Part shown: positions 10,868 through 23,003 of the stretch, piece by piece | How positions within the stretch are numbered: the first letter of the stretch is position 1 | Layout: each line of letters begins with the position of its first letter | Assembly: GCA_002049455.2 (NCBI GenBank) | Contig: KV918946.1 | Coordinates: forward strand, 62,001 to 126,000 | Direction: 5' to 3' | DNA: 64,000 nucleotides | Source of the DNA: Porphyra umbilicalis | Taxonomy: Eukaryota > Rhodophyta > Bangiophyceae > Bangiales > Bangiaceae | Program-made: the position numbers and the translations under genes | Notes under the pieces: generated by a model | The model's input: only the letters and a program-made list of their open reading frames with translations | Databases searched by the model: none | What the model was told of the DNA's origin: nothing

Positions 10868-12278
10868 ATGTCTACTGGTGGTACCGGCGGCACTCGGCGA
10901 GCCAGAGACGGCAAGTTGCCTGCTGGCCACCGGCCGCCGGGAGGGGGACAACGCAATCCTGCCGCCTCCGACGCCCCAACGGACAAGCGCCCCACGACAC
11001 CCACCAAACGGAAGGAGCGACTTGAAAAAGCCGACATGATCAACGTCATCCGCCCGGCTAATAGCCGCTTCAAGACACTCCTGGACTACAGGAAGTACTT
11101 CCTGATCCGGCGTCAACTGACGTACACGCCTAAGGAGGCACAACGGTCGCATTGTCTCAACAAACGTTTATACGGAGCGGTCCATGGGTAACAGCCATTC
11201 ACAGGAGCCCTGCCCTTGGGCATCTTCTCGTTCTTAACGACCTTTCACCGTGCGTGCGACACGGCTGGGCTGACGCACGGTCAAGCCTTTCCGCTCATGG
11301 TCTTTCGACTAGCCGGCAACGCAAATATGGCCTTCTCCGGCGCGCTTAACAGCACCCTCGAACGTAAGCGTCAACTGACGTACACGCCTAAGGAGGCACA
11401 ACGGTCGCATTGTCTCAACAAACGTTTATACGGAGCGGTCCATGGGTAACAGCCATTCACAGGAGCCCTGCCCTTGGGCATCTTCTCGTTCTTAACGACC
11501 TTTCACCGTGCGTGCGACACGGCTGGGCTGACGCACGGTCAAGCCTTTCCGCTCATGGTCTTTCGACTAGCCGGCAACGCAAATATGGCCTTCTCCGGCG
11601 CGCTTAACAGCACCCTCGAACGTAAGCGTTATGTCATCCGTACATACGGGGATGCCGTCAACTGGCTTCTTTCGAAGTAAGCGACACACGCAACTATGGC
11701 TAACGACTTCCAAGACATCATTACAATGAAGCAACAAGACAACGAGGCGCCCACGGCCTTTGGTCACCGCGTGGAAACGCAATGAGATCTTCTGAACGGT
11801 TTGTTCAACATCCAAGACGTTAAGGACGTCTTCATAACGGGTCTTTCGGACCTTGTGCAAGCGCACGTGCGGGTCTTGAATGACCAATTCCCGGATCGGA
11901 CTCTTTCCGAGACGGTTGCTACTGCCCAGATGTACTGGGACGGCACCAACAAGCTGCGCATGCAGCTCAAGATGACCCGCCCAACGGCAATCAAAGTCGT
12001 TTTTCGCGACACAGGACCAGCGGACGACGACGGAACGACCGTTCACACCGGTTCGCACCCCGCCGCCCCCTCGGGCCGCCGTCCCTCAAGCCAATCGGGC
12101 TGACATCTGTTACAATTTTAAAAAGCCGGGGCACTGCGCCGCACAGTGTGCCGAGCCATATCGCCCTCGCAAACGTCGCCAACCGCCTATCGGCGTTCGT
12201 GCCATTGCAGACGGTATCGTCGAAGAAGACGAGATCGAGCATCCGGCCGACGCCGTCGAGGACTTGAAAAACGTGTAG
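10868..12278 (+). pseudogene. gypsy gag (capsid and zinc knuckle), decayed
   Basis: Structural protein that would form the retrotransposon particle. From an ATG at 10868 a basic N-terminus leads to a capsid-type segment (FLTTFHRACDTAGLTHGQ), repeated because of a 258-bp tandem duplication. The frame is interrupted by stops at 11189-11191, 11447-11449, 11678-11680 and near 11780. After a frame change near 12100 comes a zinc knuckle, CYNFKKPGHCAAQC, in which the second Cys of the CCHC motif is Phe. The reading ends with a stop at 12276-12278. Neither particle assembly nor nucleic-acid binding is likely from this copy. Confidence 0.75.
11111..11626 (+). repeat. Exact 2 x 258-bp tandem duplication inside gag
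   Basis: The block beginning CGTCAACTGACGTACACGCC starts at 11111 and again at 11369. The copies appear identical across 258 bp. Because 258 is 86 codons the duplication keeps frame, and it duplicates the TAA at 11189 as well. Identity between copies inside an otherwise eroded element points to a recent event. Confidence 0.9.
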
Positions 12279-12388
12279 GCCCGGTGCCCGACTTGGGGTT
12301 GCCCGACGGAACGCGAAAGCGTACGGTGACCAGATTGTTGCGCCGTGCCTTACGGCACTGCGAGATCGCTGCCACGCTTGGCCCATGA

Positions 12389-13030
12389 ATGCGCGTGATG
12401 CGGAGCTGCCGCCCTGTACTTGACACGGGCGCCGGGGTGAACATAGTGCGAACTAGTGTTCTCCCTTCGAACTGGATGGCTTACGCCGAGAAGTTGACTA
12501 CGCTTCCGCGCATCTGAAATGCAAACAACAACCGTCTCGTGACGAAGTATGCCATAAATCTATATGTGGACACCGGAGGTGTAGGTCTATTTGACCGATT
12601 CCTCGTTTCCGACAACTTGTCAGTCCCGTGCATCCTTGGCATCGAGTTCATTGAACAAAACATTGAGGAGATCTTGCTGCGTTTGCGTAAGATCGTCTGG
12701 CAGGAACACGTGCGCTGCACGGAGGAACTGCCTCGGCCACCGCCAATCTTGGCTTGTCGTAATGCCAGTGCCTAGGACCGCCATTGGCAAGACAAACCCG
12801 CAAGGGTGCGAGCCTGTAAACAAGTACGTGTCGACGGACAACGAGAGGAGTGGATCATGGCCACATGTCACACGCCCGGCATGGTTACCGTCACACCGAA
12901 CGCTCGGTTATGCCGACATAAGTCAATGGCGGTCGCCCGCGGCCTCGCCATCGTCAAGCCCGACGAACCCTTCTCAGTCAAGATCGTCGGCGGTTCTGCC
13001 CACTGGCTTTTTCGGGTTACTTCTTGGTAA
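12389..13030 (+). pseudogene. gypsy aspartic protease and linker, decayed
   Basis: Retropepsin-type protease that would process the polyprotein. The active-site motif VLDTGAG is encoded at about 12416-12436 and a second family motif, ILGIEFIEQ, lies near 12640. In-frame stops occur at 12515-12517 (TGA) and 12773-12775 (TAG). Past the second, the same frame resumes with the linker typical of gypsy elements between protease and RT (VTVTPNARL, then VARGLAIVKPDEPFSVKI), ending at 13030. All of it stays in one frame, so decay here is by nonsense changes. Confidence 0.75.
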
Positions 13031-13840
13031 CCTCTAGGCGACGCAGGCGCGAGCTGTGTCGCCAAGAAGTCGCCAACGGGGGCTACAAAGAGAGTCATAC
13101 GGTGGATCCAAGGGGACACCCAAGCAAACGGATAGCTAACCGGTTTTTTCGGTTTCAGGCATAATCTGCAGAACATATTTAAAACTGATTTTGGGCATAT
13201 GTTTCAGTAATATTTTGCTGATGCAGATTTATTAATCCAATTTAGTGCTAATCAATGACTGACACGCGACCAACCATATTGGTCAAATGACATTGTCGAT
13301 CACGCAACGCCGCTGCCGCCGCGGCCGCCGTGGCGGCCGCCCCCCCGCCCCCCCTCTGCGGCCCGCCGCGTCGGCGGGCCGCAACCCCCGGCGGGGGTCC
13401 CCCCCCCCCCCCCCAGCCGCCGCCGACCGCGCCGCCGAGTAGGCGCGGCGCCCCCGCAGCAGCGCGCGCACGTCGAGGCCCCCCCCCAGCTGCGCCGCCT
13501 CCGCGCCGTAGCGGTGGGCCAAAAACGCCGCGTGGGCGGCGAGCACCGCGTCCTGCCCTCTGACGGCGAGCACGTTGGCAACGAGCGCCTTGAAGGCGGG
13601 GGGGAGGCCGCGGCGGGGCCGTCAGCATCCGCGGCGGCGGCGCCCGCGGCGGCGTGGTGGTTGGCCGTTGCCGCCGCCGCCCACCCATCCCGGTCGTTCT
13701 GCAGTGCTTCGGCCGTCAGACGGCCGGCCGCGGGAGCGGGGGAGGGGGCATCCGCCACTGCGTTGGGGTCAGGCGCGTCAGTGGCCGCCGCCGCGTCGGC
13801 GCCGCCGTCGGCCGCCGACTCGCCGCCGCCGTCTGCCGCC

Positions 13841-13872
<32 letters not shown>

Positions 13873-15195
13873 TCCGTCAGCCGCCGCGCCAACGCCACCG
13901 CCGCCGCCGCCCGCCACAGCCGGCGCGGACGCGTCATTCCGCGCGGCGGCGGCGGCGACGATCCCCCGCGGGCACGCGCGGCGGGAGCCCGCCGCTGCGG
14001 CCCGCCCCCTCGCTCGCGCCGCCGACCCGTGGGGCGGCACCGCGGTGGCCCTCGGCGGCAGCGGCGGCGCGGCGGGCGTGTCGGCCGCGGGCGCGGCCGC
14101 GCCCGCACCCGCCGGCGGGGCCTCTGCCACGTCTGCTTCCGCGGGCGCGTCGGCGAGTGGTGCTGATGCCGGTCGCCGGCGGGGAGACCGGTGCCCGTCC
14201 GCCGCCGCCCCGCCGACCCCCGCCGTGACCGCGGCCGACAGCGGCCGCCACTGCCTTCGCCCCGCCGCCCCCGCCCCTTCCCTCGACAGAGGGCGACTGC
14301 CGGGCGCCGTCGCCGCCCCCGTTGGTGCCCGTCTGCCGCCGCCCCGCCGCCCTCCGCCGTGACCGCGGCCGACAGCGGCCGCCACTGCCTTCGGCCCGCC
14401 GCCCCCGCCCTCCCCCCCCTCCCCCGGCCGCCGCCGCCCTAGTCGAAGCCACAGCCACCACCAACACAGCCGCCACCACCACGGCCATTATCGGGGTTGG
14501 GGCCAACGTGCGGGAGGCGGTGGTGGGGGATGAGCCTTTTGTGCCTTTTGCAGCCGGCGGCGGCGGCGGTTGGAGCCTCTCCCGCACCCCCTTCAAGAGA
14601 TCTCGGGGGATTCCTGTGGGACCAGGCAACCGGCAACCAATCATACTGCTGCAAAAAGACACCTGCACGAGCAGAACAATGTGGACACGGCTCTTATCCA
14701 ATGAAAATTTGTTAAAAAACACGTCGTCCCAGGGCAGCAGCACTGTCCGCGTCAGGGCCTCTAGTACTGTCACCGCAGGGCGGCACCCGCCAATCAGAGG
14801 CCAAGTTCACAGGCAAGACTGCTGGCGATGCGCACAAAGCCTTGCATCTGGATCCAAGACGGCCGCGAAGACGAGGCAGATGTCTGCTGTAGGCTCTCTC
14901 GCTGACAATGATGTCGTTTGAGTAGCTTCTGAGCGTGGCCGTTCCCATAGATGTCAATAAGTTTTCTTTCAGTGCACACTTTGCATGGGACTTGGCCGCA
15001 TGCACATCTTTCTCATTGTATTGGTCGTGTACCGGGCCTGCCCCCAGATATTTATTGTGTCGCCAGATCGCCGACCTGCCATTCCAAGCTGTAGGCCGCG
15101 AATCAGCTGAGTCGCCACAAACTGTCGCCCTCGAATCGCCACGAAGTAAACAAGCAAGCGCTTGGTCAGGTCCGCCAAAGATATGCAACTGTGGC
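13031..15195. other. 2.2-kb island inserted between protease and RT of the gypsy element
   Basis: Gypsy elements normally pass from the protease linker to RT within a few hundred bases, so this stretch looks like later insertion or expansion. It starts AT-rich (about 13150-13250), then becomes extreme GCC/CGG low complexity (about 13300-14450) open on both strands (for example 13300-14385 minus and 13514-14362 plus), then ordinary sequence to about 15190. No transposase, terminal repeat or target duplication was found. The Ala/Gly ORFs are treated as compositional. Confidence 0.55.
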
Positions 15196-18100
15196 AAGTA
15201 CCAAGTCATTGTTCGCAAGAGCCCAACCTTGGTGTTTGCGGAGCTCTACCAAGGGCCGATGCTGTCCGCCGTCTTGGATGACGACAATCCAAAGGATGGA
15301 ACCGATACTTCATGGGACGACGCGAGTCGTGACCCACTCGAGGACCTCGAACTCACTGAGGCTCCCGAGTATCTGCACAAGCAGATTCGAGATATGCTCA
15401 AGACACCTTCGTCTATGTGGGATGGAACCCTTGGCGTCATCAGTGCTACGGAGCACGCCATCGTCACTTCTCCAGACGCTCTGCCCATACGGGCTCAACC
15501 CTACAGGACCGGGCCGTTCAAACGGAAGATCATCGCTGATCAGATCAACAAGATGTTGAAGCTCAACGTCGAAGCCCCTGGCCATAGTGCTTGGGCGAGC
15601 CCCGTGGAAATTGTACCAAAGAGGAACGACAAAGCCCGGTTCTGTGTCGACTATCGTCGGCTAAACAACATCATGAAGAAGGATGCTTATTCCTTGCCTG
15701 GAATGGAGGACTGCCTTCACTCTTTGTGAGATGCCCAGGTGTTCACGTCTCTCGACTGCACCGCGGGGTACTGGAAAGTGCCCTTACGCCAGAACGACCA
15801 AGAGGAGACGGCTTTCACAACGCACTGCGGTATATACCTCTGGTTATCAATGACTTTCGGCTTAACGAACGCGCCTGCTACCCTTCAGCGTGCGTTGGAT
15901 ATCATCCTATCGGGCTTGAAGAGGCAGAAATGCCTTGCATACTGAGAAGACGTCATCTTCTTCTCCGCGAATGCGGAACAACACGTCAAGGACGTTGATA
16001 CGGTTCTGCACCGTCTCCGCGAAGCCGGAGTTACCCTGAACTTGGAAAAGTGCACATTGTTCTCCGACAAAGTCGAGTACCTCGAACACATTGTCCGCCC
16101 CGGGCAACTGCACGTGCTTAACAAGAAAGTAGATGCTCTGAAGCACGCCAAGCTCCCAACGACGATGACCAAGCTGAAAGGCTTCTTGGGCATGTGCAAC
16201 GTCTATCGACCTTTCATCAAGGACTTTTCCAAACGCGCGAAGCGCCTGAACGCCCTGACTAGGGCCGAGATCCCACAGGATCTACCACCACCGACGGATG
16301 TGGCCATCGCTGCATTCGAGGATCTTCGCAACGCACTTTTGTGCCCACCGGTACTTGCCTTGCTAAAGGCCGATCGGAAGCTCGTCGTCGACGTCGACGC
16401 ATGCGCCGACCAAGTCGGTTGTACCCTCCTCCAAGAGGAACCGGGCAAATTGCTTCATCCTGTCGGATATTGGAGCCGAGGACTCACTGCTGCAGACCAA
16501 AACTACTCCACCATGTAGCGCGAATGCCTCGGCGTCGTGTGGGCTGTCCTCAAGTGAAGGCACTTCCTCGACGGGCACCGGTTCCTCATCCGAACGGATC
16601 ACCAAGCACATAGCTGGATCGACAGCACGACCGACTCAAGCGGACGCTTAATGCGATGGCGACTTCGCCTTTCCGAATATACATTCGATATGGTTTACAA
16701 AGCAGGTGCATCGCACCACTTGCCCGACTTCCTGTCACGCGCCTCTACGGTGACGCCGTCAGAAGATATCCATGATGATATACCTTTACTGGCATTGGCC
16801 GAGACGGCCAAAGGCTTGAGGACGGGGAGGTACACGGGTACCGACACACCGGAGCCGGTGGAGTTCGACGATGTTGTCGAAGCACAACAAACAGACGACT
16901 TCTGTGTCGAGATGTCCACTCGTGTTGAAAGCGGAACTGCCAGGGCCTTCTTCCGCAACGAGCATCACGCTCAGTATCGCCGGACGCCTTACGACAACCA
17001 ATTGGTCATACCAAAATCATTACTCAAACGCGTCTTGACGCTCGAGCACCACGCCACAGTGGCAGCCCATCCTGGTATGAACCGGATGTATTACACCATG
17101 CGAAAGGCGTATTACTGGCCTTCGATGTTAACGGACGTCCACACCACCATCACCAAGCGCACAACTTGTGCCCAAAATCGCCTCGCCGTGCGGCGACACA
17201 CCACGCCCTTGACGCTGTTCGCGGCTACTGAGTCTCTCACGGAGCTATCCGTTGACATCTTTGGGCCCATCCCGGCCTCCAAGAAGGGCAATCGCTTCAT
17301 CTTGGTTATCATTGACCGCTTCGCCAAGCTCACCAAGTGTGTCGCCTTACGACGAATTACGGCCATTTCCGTGGCGTCAGCCATCATCGACGTGTGGGTG
17401 TCCGCCTACGGGCCACCGGACCGGATCCTATCGGACCAAGGGCTTCAGTTCATGTCGAACTTCTTCATCGCTGTGATGAAAATGCTTGGCATTGAAACGG
17501 TTCGCAACACGGCGTATCGCCCCCAAAGCAATGAGCAAGTTGAACAGTACAACAGTACCATAGCTACTCAGCTGCGACACGAAGTCGCTGATGACCCATC
17601 ACGATGGGACGAGCTACTCCGGGTAATCAGCATGGCATATAATAGCCAACCGCACCGGTCTACGGGCATCGCTCCATTCGAGCTCGTTATCCCAAGGCGG
17701 ATCCCCAACCTCACGGTTCGCAACTTGCCCCCGGGCACTCTGCTGGCCAATAAGGAAGCCCTCAAAGATGGGTCACCCCTAGCGCGCAAATGCGAGTTCT
17801 GGGCCCGCCTTCGCAGGCAGATCCCCGTCGTCGTCAAAGCCTTGCGTAAGACGCAACAACGTCACAAACGTAACTTCGACCATCGGGTCGCAACCCGCAA
17901 TGCGGACGTCAAGATCGGCGACTACGTATACACGACCAACCACGATCGGAAAAACAAGCTGCAAAGCAAAGCCATTGGACCATTTGTGGTCGTTGACGCG
18001 GATGCGGACGCCTCTACGTTTGTCATTGACATTGACGGGGAGGAACAGCGCGTCAGCAGTGACCATGTCACCCCAGCTCCTCGTCCAACGACGACGGACA

Positions 18101-18933
18101 CTGTGCCGCACCCCGTACTTGATGGTTTAGACCAACGCAAGCCGCCCCCGGCAACCGCCGACGAGTATGTGATTGACAAACTCCGGGGCTTACGCCAGAC
18201 GGGTGACAGCTATAGCACTAAAGTGCGCTGGTTCGACTACGGGTCTAAAGACGACACCTGGGAGCCCCTGGAAAATCTTGCACGCAACCTGGTGGTGCGC
18301 GTTCTTCGACAGAAGAAGACGCATGTACCGGGGTACCAGTGTCAAACGACAACCCGGCGCAGTCGCGGACAAGCCGGGCTCACAACCGTGGCCAACATCG
18401 TCATGGAATTCACGTGGATACCCGCTATCCAACATGTCCGAGTTAGCGGTGACGGAAGTGTCCACGCCATTGTCTTGTGGACAGATTTAACTACCGCCGC
18501 CGCATTTAAGGAAGTAATTCCTGTCGCATGGCTGAAGTCAACTCTGCCGTCCATGACGCGCAACTCTGCGTATGACCCCCAACTTTCCTTTCGGCATTTC
18601 CCTCGGTTGAACCGTGCTTACGGTCTGTACACATATGCGTGGCCAAAATCCGCGCAAGCGACACTGATCGGGAGCGATCCCTCTGTGCCAGTGCTCCCAA
18701 CCGGGTTTCTCGTACCCCAAGAAGAGCACTTGGACTCAGTCCTTTGACGCTTGGTGACAACCACAGAGGAAGCAACCGTGGTCATACCACAATGGACAAA
18801 CACCAGTTGGTACGCTACCGCCATACGCGCATGTTTCGAGTACCAAGTACTTTTATTAACAGACGCGAGGCATGCAAGTCCCACACCATGGGCCATGCTG
18901 GCCTGCCCCTTCCTTCATCGCTATGATGACTGA
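14935..18933 (+). pseudogene. gypsy pol: RT, RNase H, integrase, chromodomain; five in-frame stops
   Basis: Polymerase-integrase polyprotein, recognisable from about 15196 onward in one frame. RT is identified by FCVDYRRLNN and LTNAPATLQ. Its catalytic box is ruined (CLAY, stop, EDV, at 15943-15945). RNase H (VVDVDACAD) and the DIRTDH-type tether follow. In integrase the HHCC finger keeps both His but has Arg where the first Cys is expected; the core shows VDIFGP, ILSDQG and NEQVEQYN. A chromodomain (YVIDKLRG to DTWEPLENL, about 18163-18270) would direct insertion to marked chromatin. Further stops: 15727-15729, 16516-16518, about 16555 and 18745-18747. After the last, the same frame continues to 18933 with ATVVIPQWTNTSWY, a segment resembling one in the DIRS-like element at 40 kb. 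Confidence 0.9.
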
Positions 18934-20654
18934 CAGGAAACTGAGAAGTGGATACGCCGAGTGTGCGCGCAAGCGTGGTTGCGGACGCAAACGTTGTCCA
19001 GACTCTGGTCAGCAATGACCGGGATCCCATCGACCACCTCGGTCGGGCCAACGTGCGCTCAAAACGAGCCGCGAGGCTGAGGTTGACAAACATCTCCGGG
19101 TCGGTGGACAGATCGAAATTGGGTCCGTAACCAGCAACGGCGTGAGGCACATGCGCCTCGCCGTTGGCGTTGCCACCGTCCACCGCCATCGCCGCAGGAT
19201 CGACCATAATGGTGTACCTGGGTGTTAACCCCTGCCGCCTCCGTACATAGCCGCCAGGCTTGGCACCCGCACCGTCAGGCAACCCGCCCGCGTCGCCGGC
19301 CGGTGCCGCACTTGCCCGCTTTGCCAACCCACGACGCCAGCTCAGCAAGGCGAATCACTCGCACCGCAAGGCGAATCGCCCGCGCCGCCAGGCGAACCAC
19401 CCGCGCCGCCGGCCGTTGCCGCCGTTGCTTGCGTTGCCGACCCGCGACGCCAGCGCCGCAAGGCAAATCGCCCACGCCGCAAGGCGAATCGCCCGGGCCG
19501 CCAGGCGAACAGCCTGCGCCACCGGCCATTGCCGCCCTCACCCGCGTTGCCGTACCGCTACGCCAGCGCCGCAAGGCAAATCGCCCGTGCCGCCATCCGT
19601 TGGCGCCCTTGCTCGCGTTGGTGACCCGCGACGCCCGCGCCGCAAGGCGAATCGCCCATGCCGCCAGGCGAACCGCACGCGCCGCCGGCCCTCGTCGCCC
19701 GCGCCGCACGGCGAACCGCCCGCGCCGCCGGCCCTTGCCGCCCGTGCCGCCGGCCGGTGCCGCCCTTGCCTGTGCCCCCGGCCTTGCCGCCCGTGCCGCC
19801 GCCGCGCTTACCCGCCGGGTGCGCCGCCCGTAGAGCCGGTCTTGCCGCCCTTGCCGCCCTGGTGCCTTGCCGCCGAGCCCGCCGCCCTCTTTGTCGACCT
19901 TGCCGACCGTGCCGTCCTTGCGCCTTGCCGCCCTTGCCGCCCTTGCGTCTTGCCGCCCTTGCCGCCCTTGCGCTTTGCCGCCGTGGCGCGCCGCCGCCGC
20001 CGAATGGCATGGCGCCCCCGGCAGCCCCGCTCCCCCCCCCCCCCCCCCCCTCACTCACCGGGTCCTTAACCTTGCGGCTGCCCACCTCACGGTGGAGCGC
20101 CCCAACTCAAGCATTGCCGTCAGGCTTCAACCTGTGCGCCAGCACGATCACACGGGGTCGCCCCGTGTCGACAACCGCCGTCCACCCGCGGGGTGCGCAC
20201 ACCCCTCGTCACCACGGGACCGCGTCACGGCTTTCGCCTTGTCGCCGAGGTCGCAAAGCCCCGAAAAGCTGGCGCCCCACGGCACCGACAATGGTAACCC
20301 CAGCGCGCGCTGCTCGACGCGCCACCGCGACCACGGGTCTTAACCCTGGCCCCCACACCCGCCCCCGCACCCACGTACACGCACGCGTGGACCGTCTGCG
20401 CGGGCATGCCTACGCGTAAGCGTCGATCTGACCCGCAGCGCAAGCTGGCCGCCACACACGCACGCGCGTGCGTGATCGGACGGTCGTGGCCGACGCTGGC
20501 GAGCCGCCACCCCTCCCCGATGGGGACGGATCGGCGCCCCTTTACGACTCCCGCCGCCGGGGCGGTTGCGCCCGCGCGGGCCCGTAAGAGTTTGCGATCG
20601 CCCAATCGGGTGTCACCATCCTCGGATCTCCCCGGGATGGTTCGAATCTCGCGT
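18934..20654. other. 3' internal region of the gypsy element with minisatellite
   Basis: Non-coding stretch between pol and the polypurine tract. About 19255-19990 is a degenerate array of CGCAAGGCGAATCGCCCGCGCCGCC-like units followed by GCCCTTGCC units, giving long but meaningless Pro/Ala/Arg ORFs on both strands. The minus ORF 18815-19348 overlaps the pol end and has no recognised motif. Confidence 0.5.
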
Positions 20655-20662
20655 TGGAGGAA
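20655..20662 (+). other. Polypurine tract of the gypsy element
   Basis: A purine-rich GGAGGAA run immediately precedes the TGTAGCAT start of the 3' LTR. This is where plus-strand DNA synthesis is normally primed. It is short but correctly placed. Confidence 0.55.
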
Positions 20663-21058
20663 TGTAGCATGTCTTCGCCCGCAATTGGCAGATTGCCACA
20701 GATAGCCCCCTTGACTGGCCAAAGCCCACTTACTGTGGGAATTGGCCTGTGGCTTGCCCTTTGGGGGAATACTTCCGCATTGTTCATGTTTTATTGTTTG
20801 CTTGCTTGCCTATCTTTTCTGTTTGCCGGCGCTCATTGCGATCGCTTGTGATCGGACGGTCGATCGACCGGTGCCCTCGTGTATATTTAATCACCGTGGG
20901 TCCAGGGTCGCCGTCGTGGGCACCATCCGGCTCCCCATCGGATGCCCATCAACAAAAGGTCTTTCTTCCTCGCCGCGACGGCGATAGAACTCGCTTTTTT
21001 GCTTGGCTACGGTCGGTCCCAGTACACTGGTAATTGTACCTACGTGATGAATACCACA
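20663..21058 (+). repeat. 3' LTR of the gypsy element (396 bp)
   Basis: Same length and ends as the 5' LTR, diverged at roughly one base in seven. The 14-bp palindrome and the TATA-like run are kept. The following bases (GGTAC) do not duplicate the left flank. Confidence 0.9.
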
Positions 21059-22998
21059 GGTACCGCGTTCTGCACGCCGGAAGGATAGAAATCGGGCAGG
21101 GTGGTTGGCGTAATGGGGTTAGTAAATTGATGGCAAAAAGTGGTACGGCTGGCCGGGGTGGCAGGTCAAAGGCGGCGTACCGGGCTGCCACAGCAGCGGC
21201 TGTTGCGGCTGCACAGGCGGCGGCGTCAGCGGCAGCTGCTGCATCGACGGCGGCTGCGACACTACGCTCGACGCGCGCGCGGTAGAGCGCGCCGCTCCTA
21301 GTCACGGGCACGTGGCAGGACACAAGAGGTGGTGTGGTCCTAGTTTTCGCGCACGGCGACGTATCATGCACAACCGTAGCAGCCCCCACCGTGGCTGCGT
21401 TTTGCTGATACGCGAGGACAGGGGCTGGCGCGGTGGCGTGGGCGGGGGAGGCGGCGGCGGAGGCGTTGAAAGTTGCGGTGGCGGGGCCCCGCCGCCAAAC
21501 TTTACCATCACTGCACAGGGCCGCGTTCGACCCACAGTACCACCCTTCTGTAAAGACGCATCTGAAAATCTCAACTGTGACGACGTTCACCTCGGCAGCC
21601 GCGATCATCCAATGAATAGTCGCTACGGTCGAGTCTGACGCACATCATTGATGCAAGGACGCTTCCGCCCCATCGGCAGATGAAGTCATTGGAGCAAGGG
21701 CTGCCTGCCACGTTGAGCACGGCGCGCTTATCACGTGGCAGACTGTCAGCGGAGCACAGATGCTCATTCTCAAAATGGGGGGGGCATATCGAGTCGAGAA
21801 TCCGCCGCCTGTCGAGGCCGCTGTGCTTTTTCGAAGGTCGCGTCGACGGCCACCGCCACAATACTCATGTAATGCTCCTCTGCTGCTCGCGTTCACAGAG
21901 CTCCTCGCGCTCCTCAGTCGTCAGAGAGACGACACTTGATGGTTTCCCAGTTTTGATTCGAGCCCACGGATAGAGTTCAAATTGCCGCCGAGGCCTGGAT
22001 GCTGCTGAGTCACTCTCGGGAAGGGTGCCACAAACACGGACATATGCACCTGTCCTCGCTGTCATGAATACTAACACGCCAATGCGTCAGCAGTTTGCCT
22101 GCATCTGGCTGTTGTCCCTCGGACAACACCTCCGACAGGCGTCAGGCATGTCTACTCAGTCGGCAACACAGCATCCCACGTTGCTGCTTGCACGCAACAC
22201 CACAGGCGCAGCAGCCGTCGTACGTGCGACGCGGAATCCTCATGACAGGACGTCACGGGCTGCTCCTGAATCGCCTTGACGTGCGCGTGAATGTGATTGG
22301 CGCAAGAAGGCGATTCGCGCGAGATAGGATGTCAGCCTTTTTTGAAACTCCTGACATGGCGCCCCTGACGCGCGCACAAACGCCTGCCACTGTCTGGCGC
22401 CACCGCCGCGCTGCGGTCCGCGCATCGGACCACCGCTAGCACCACCGGAACGCGGCCACCATGACACATGCACACCCCACGAAGGCCGCGCAGAGAGCTT
22501 TCTTATGTGTCGCAACACTGTGACGGGGGCAAGGGAGGTGTGACCCCGCACATTGTGCGGCCACGACCAGCGTGGGTGCTCACTGAGGCGTGCTTGGGGC
22601 GCCACAGACGCGCAGCACCACCCGGCGCTGACAGGGGCGCGCCGGTGGCACCACTGACGCGCGGCATCCCACTGGGCGGCTCCGCCGACGTGCGCGCTCA
22701 GGTCCGATGCCCCACGGGAAACACGCCACTGTGACATCTGCCACGCGCGCCGCGTCCACAGCCCACCGGAGCTGCCCCGGCCACCACTCGGCGACCCTGA
22801 GACCTGACTCCCAGGGCCTACGATGCCGCGAATGGCGCCGTTCCTGCCACCAGCGGGTGTGCGTAGCGGACGACCAGAGACTGAGATCGGCAGCGCATGC
22901 CTCCATGCCCAGGCAGACAGATGAGGGAAAAGCTCCTCAATGAAGGAAAGAAGAACCTCTTTGTTGCACCACTTACGCGCGTTACATACGTGCACATA
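21059..22998. other. Stretch without a convincing gene
   Basis: Contains an Ala-rich stretch open on both strands (about 21150-21500; minus ORF 20949-21608, plus ORF 21034-21285) and a minus ORF 22240-22995 of 251 codons. Neither shows a recognisable domain. The Ala-rich part alternates charged and Ala codons and could be a real disordered protein, but composition alone explains it. Confidence 0.4.
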
Positions 22999-23003
22999 GA
23001 AGG

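Larger units (their letters stand above)
10242..21058 (+). mobile_element. Degenerate Ty3/gypsy chromovirus LTR retrotransposon
   Basis: Two direct 396-bp LTRs enclose a primer-binding site, gag, aspartic protease, reverse transcriptase, RNase H, integrase and chromodomain in the Ty3/gypsy order on the plus strand. LTRs begin TGTAGCAT and end ACCACA and are about 85 percent identical by eye, which together with many in-frame stops marks an old, inactive copy. The flanks (GTCTT before, GGTAC after) do not match, so no target duplication remains. The internal region is about 10 kb, swollen by a 2.2-kb GC-rich island between protease and RT and by a GC-rich minisatellite after pol. Confidence 0.9.

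Noticed and set aside
13300-14385. Long minus ORF (361 codons) and overlapping plus ORF (282 codons) in GC-rich DNA
   Set aside because: Both strands are open over the same bases, the translations are Ala/Gly/Pro/Arg mixtures, and the position is inside a broken gypsy element. Composition explains the openness.
14935-18933. In-frame TGA/TAG codons considered as a sign of a variant genetic code
   Set aside because: TAA, TAG and TGA all interrupt the transposon ORFs at positions where different residues are expected, while the intact 1,637-codon NB-ARC-TPR ORF uses none.
20630-20662. GGTTCGAATC near the 3' LTR considered as a tRNA gene B box
   Set aside because: No A box or foldable cloverleaf lies upstream, and the site is the internal edge of the gypsy element.
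10237-21063. Target-site duplication for the gypsy element
   Set aside because: GTCTT on the left and GGTAC on the right do not match, and no nearby shift of the ends gives a convincing duplication.
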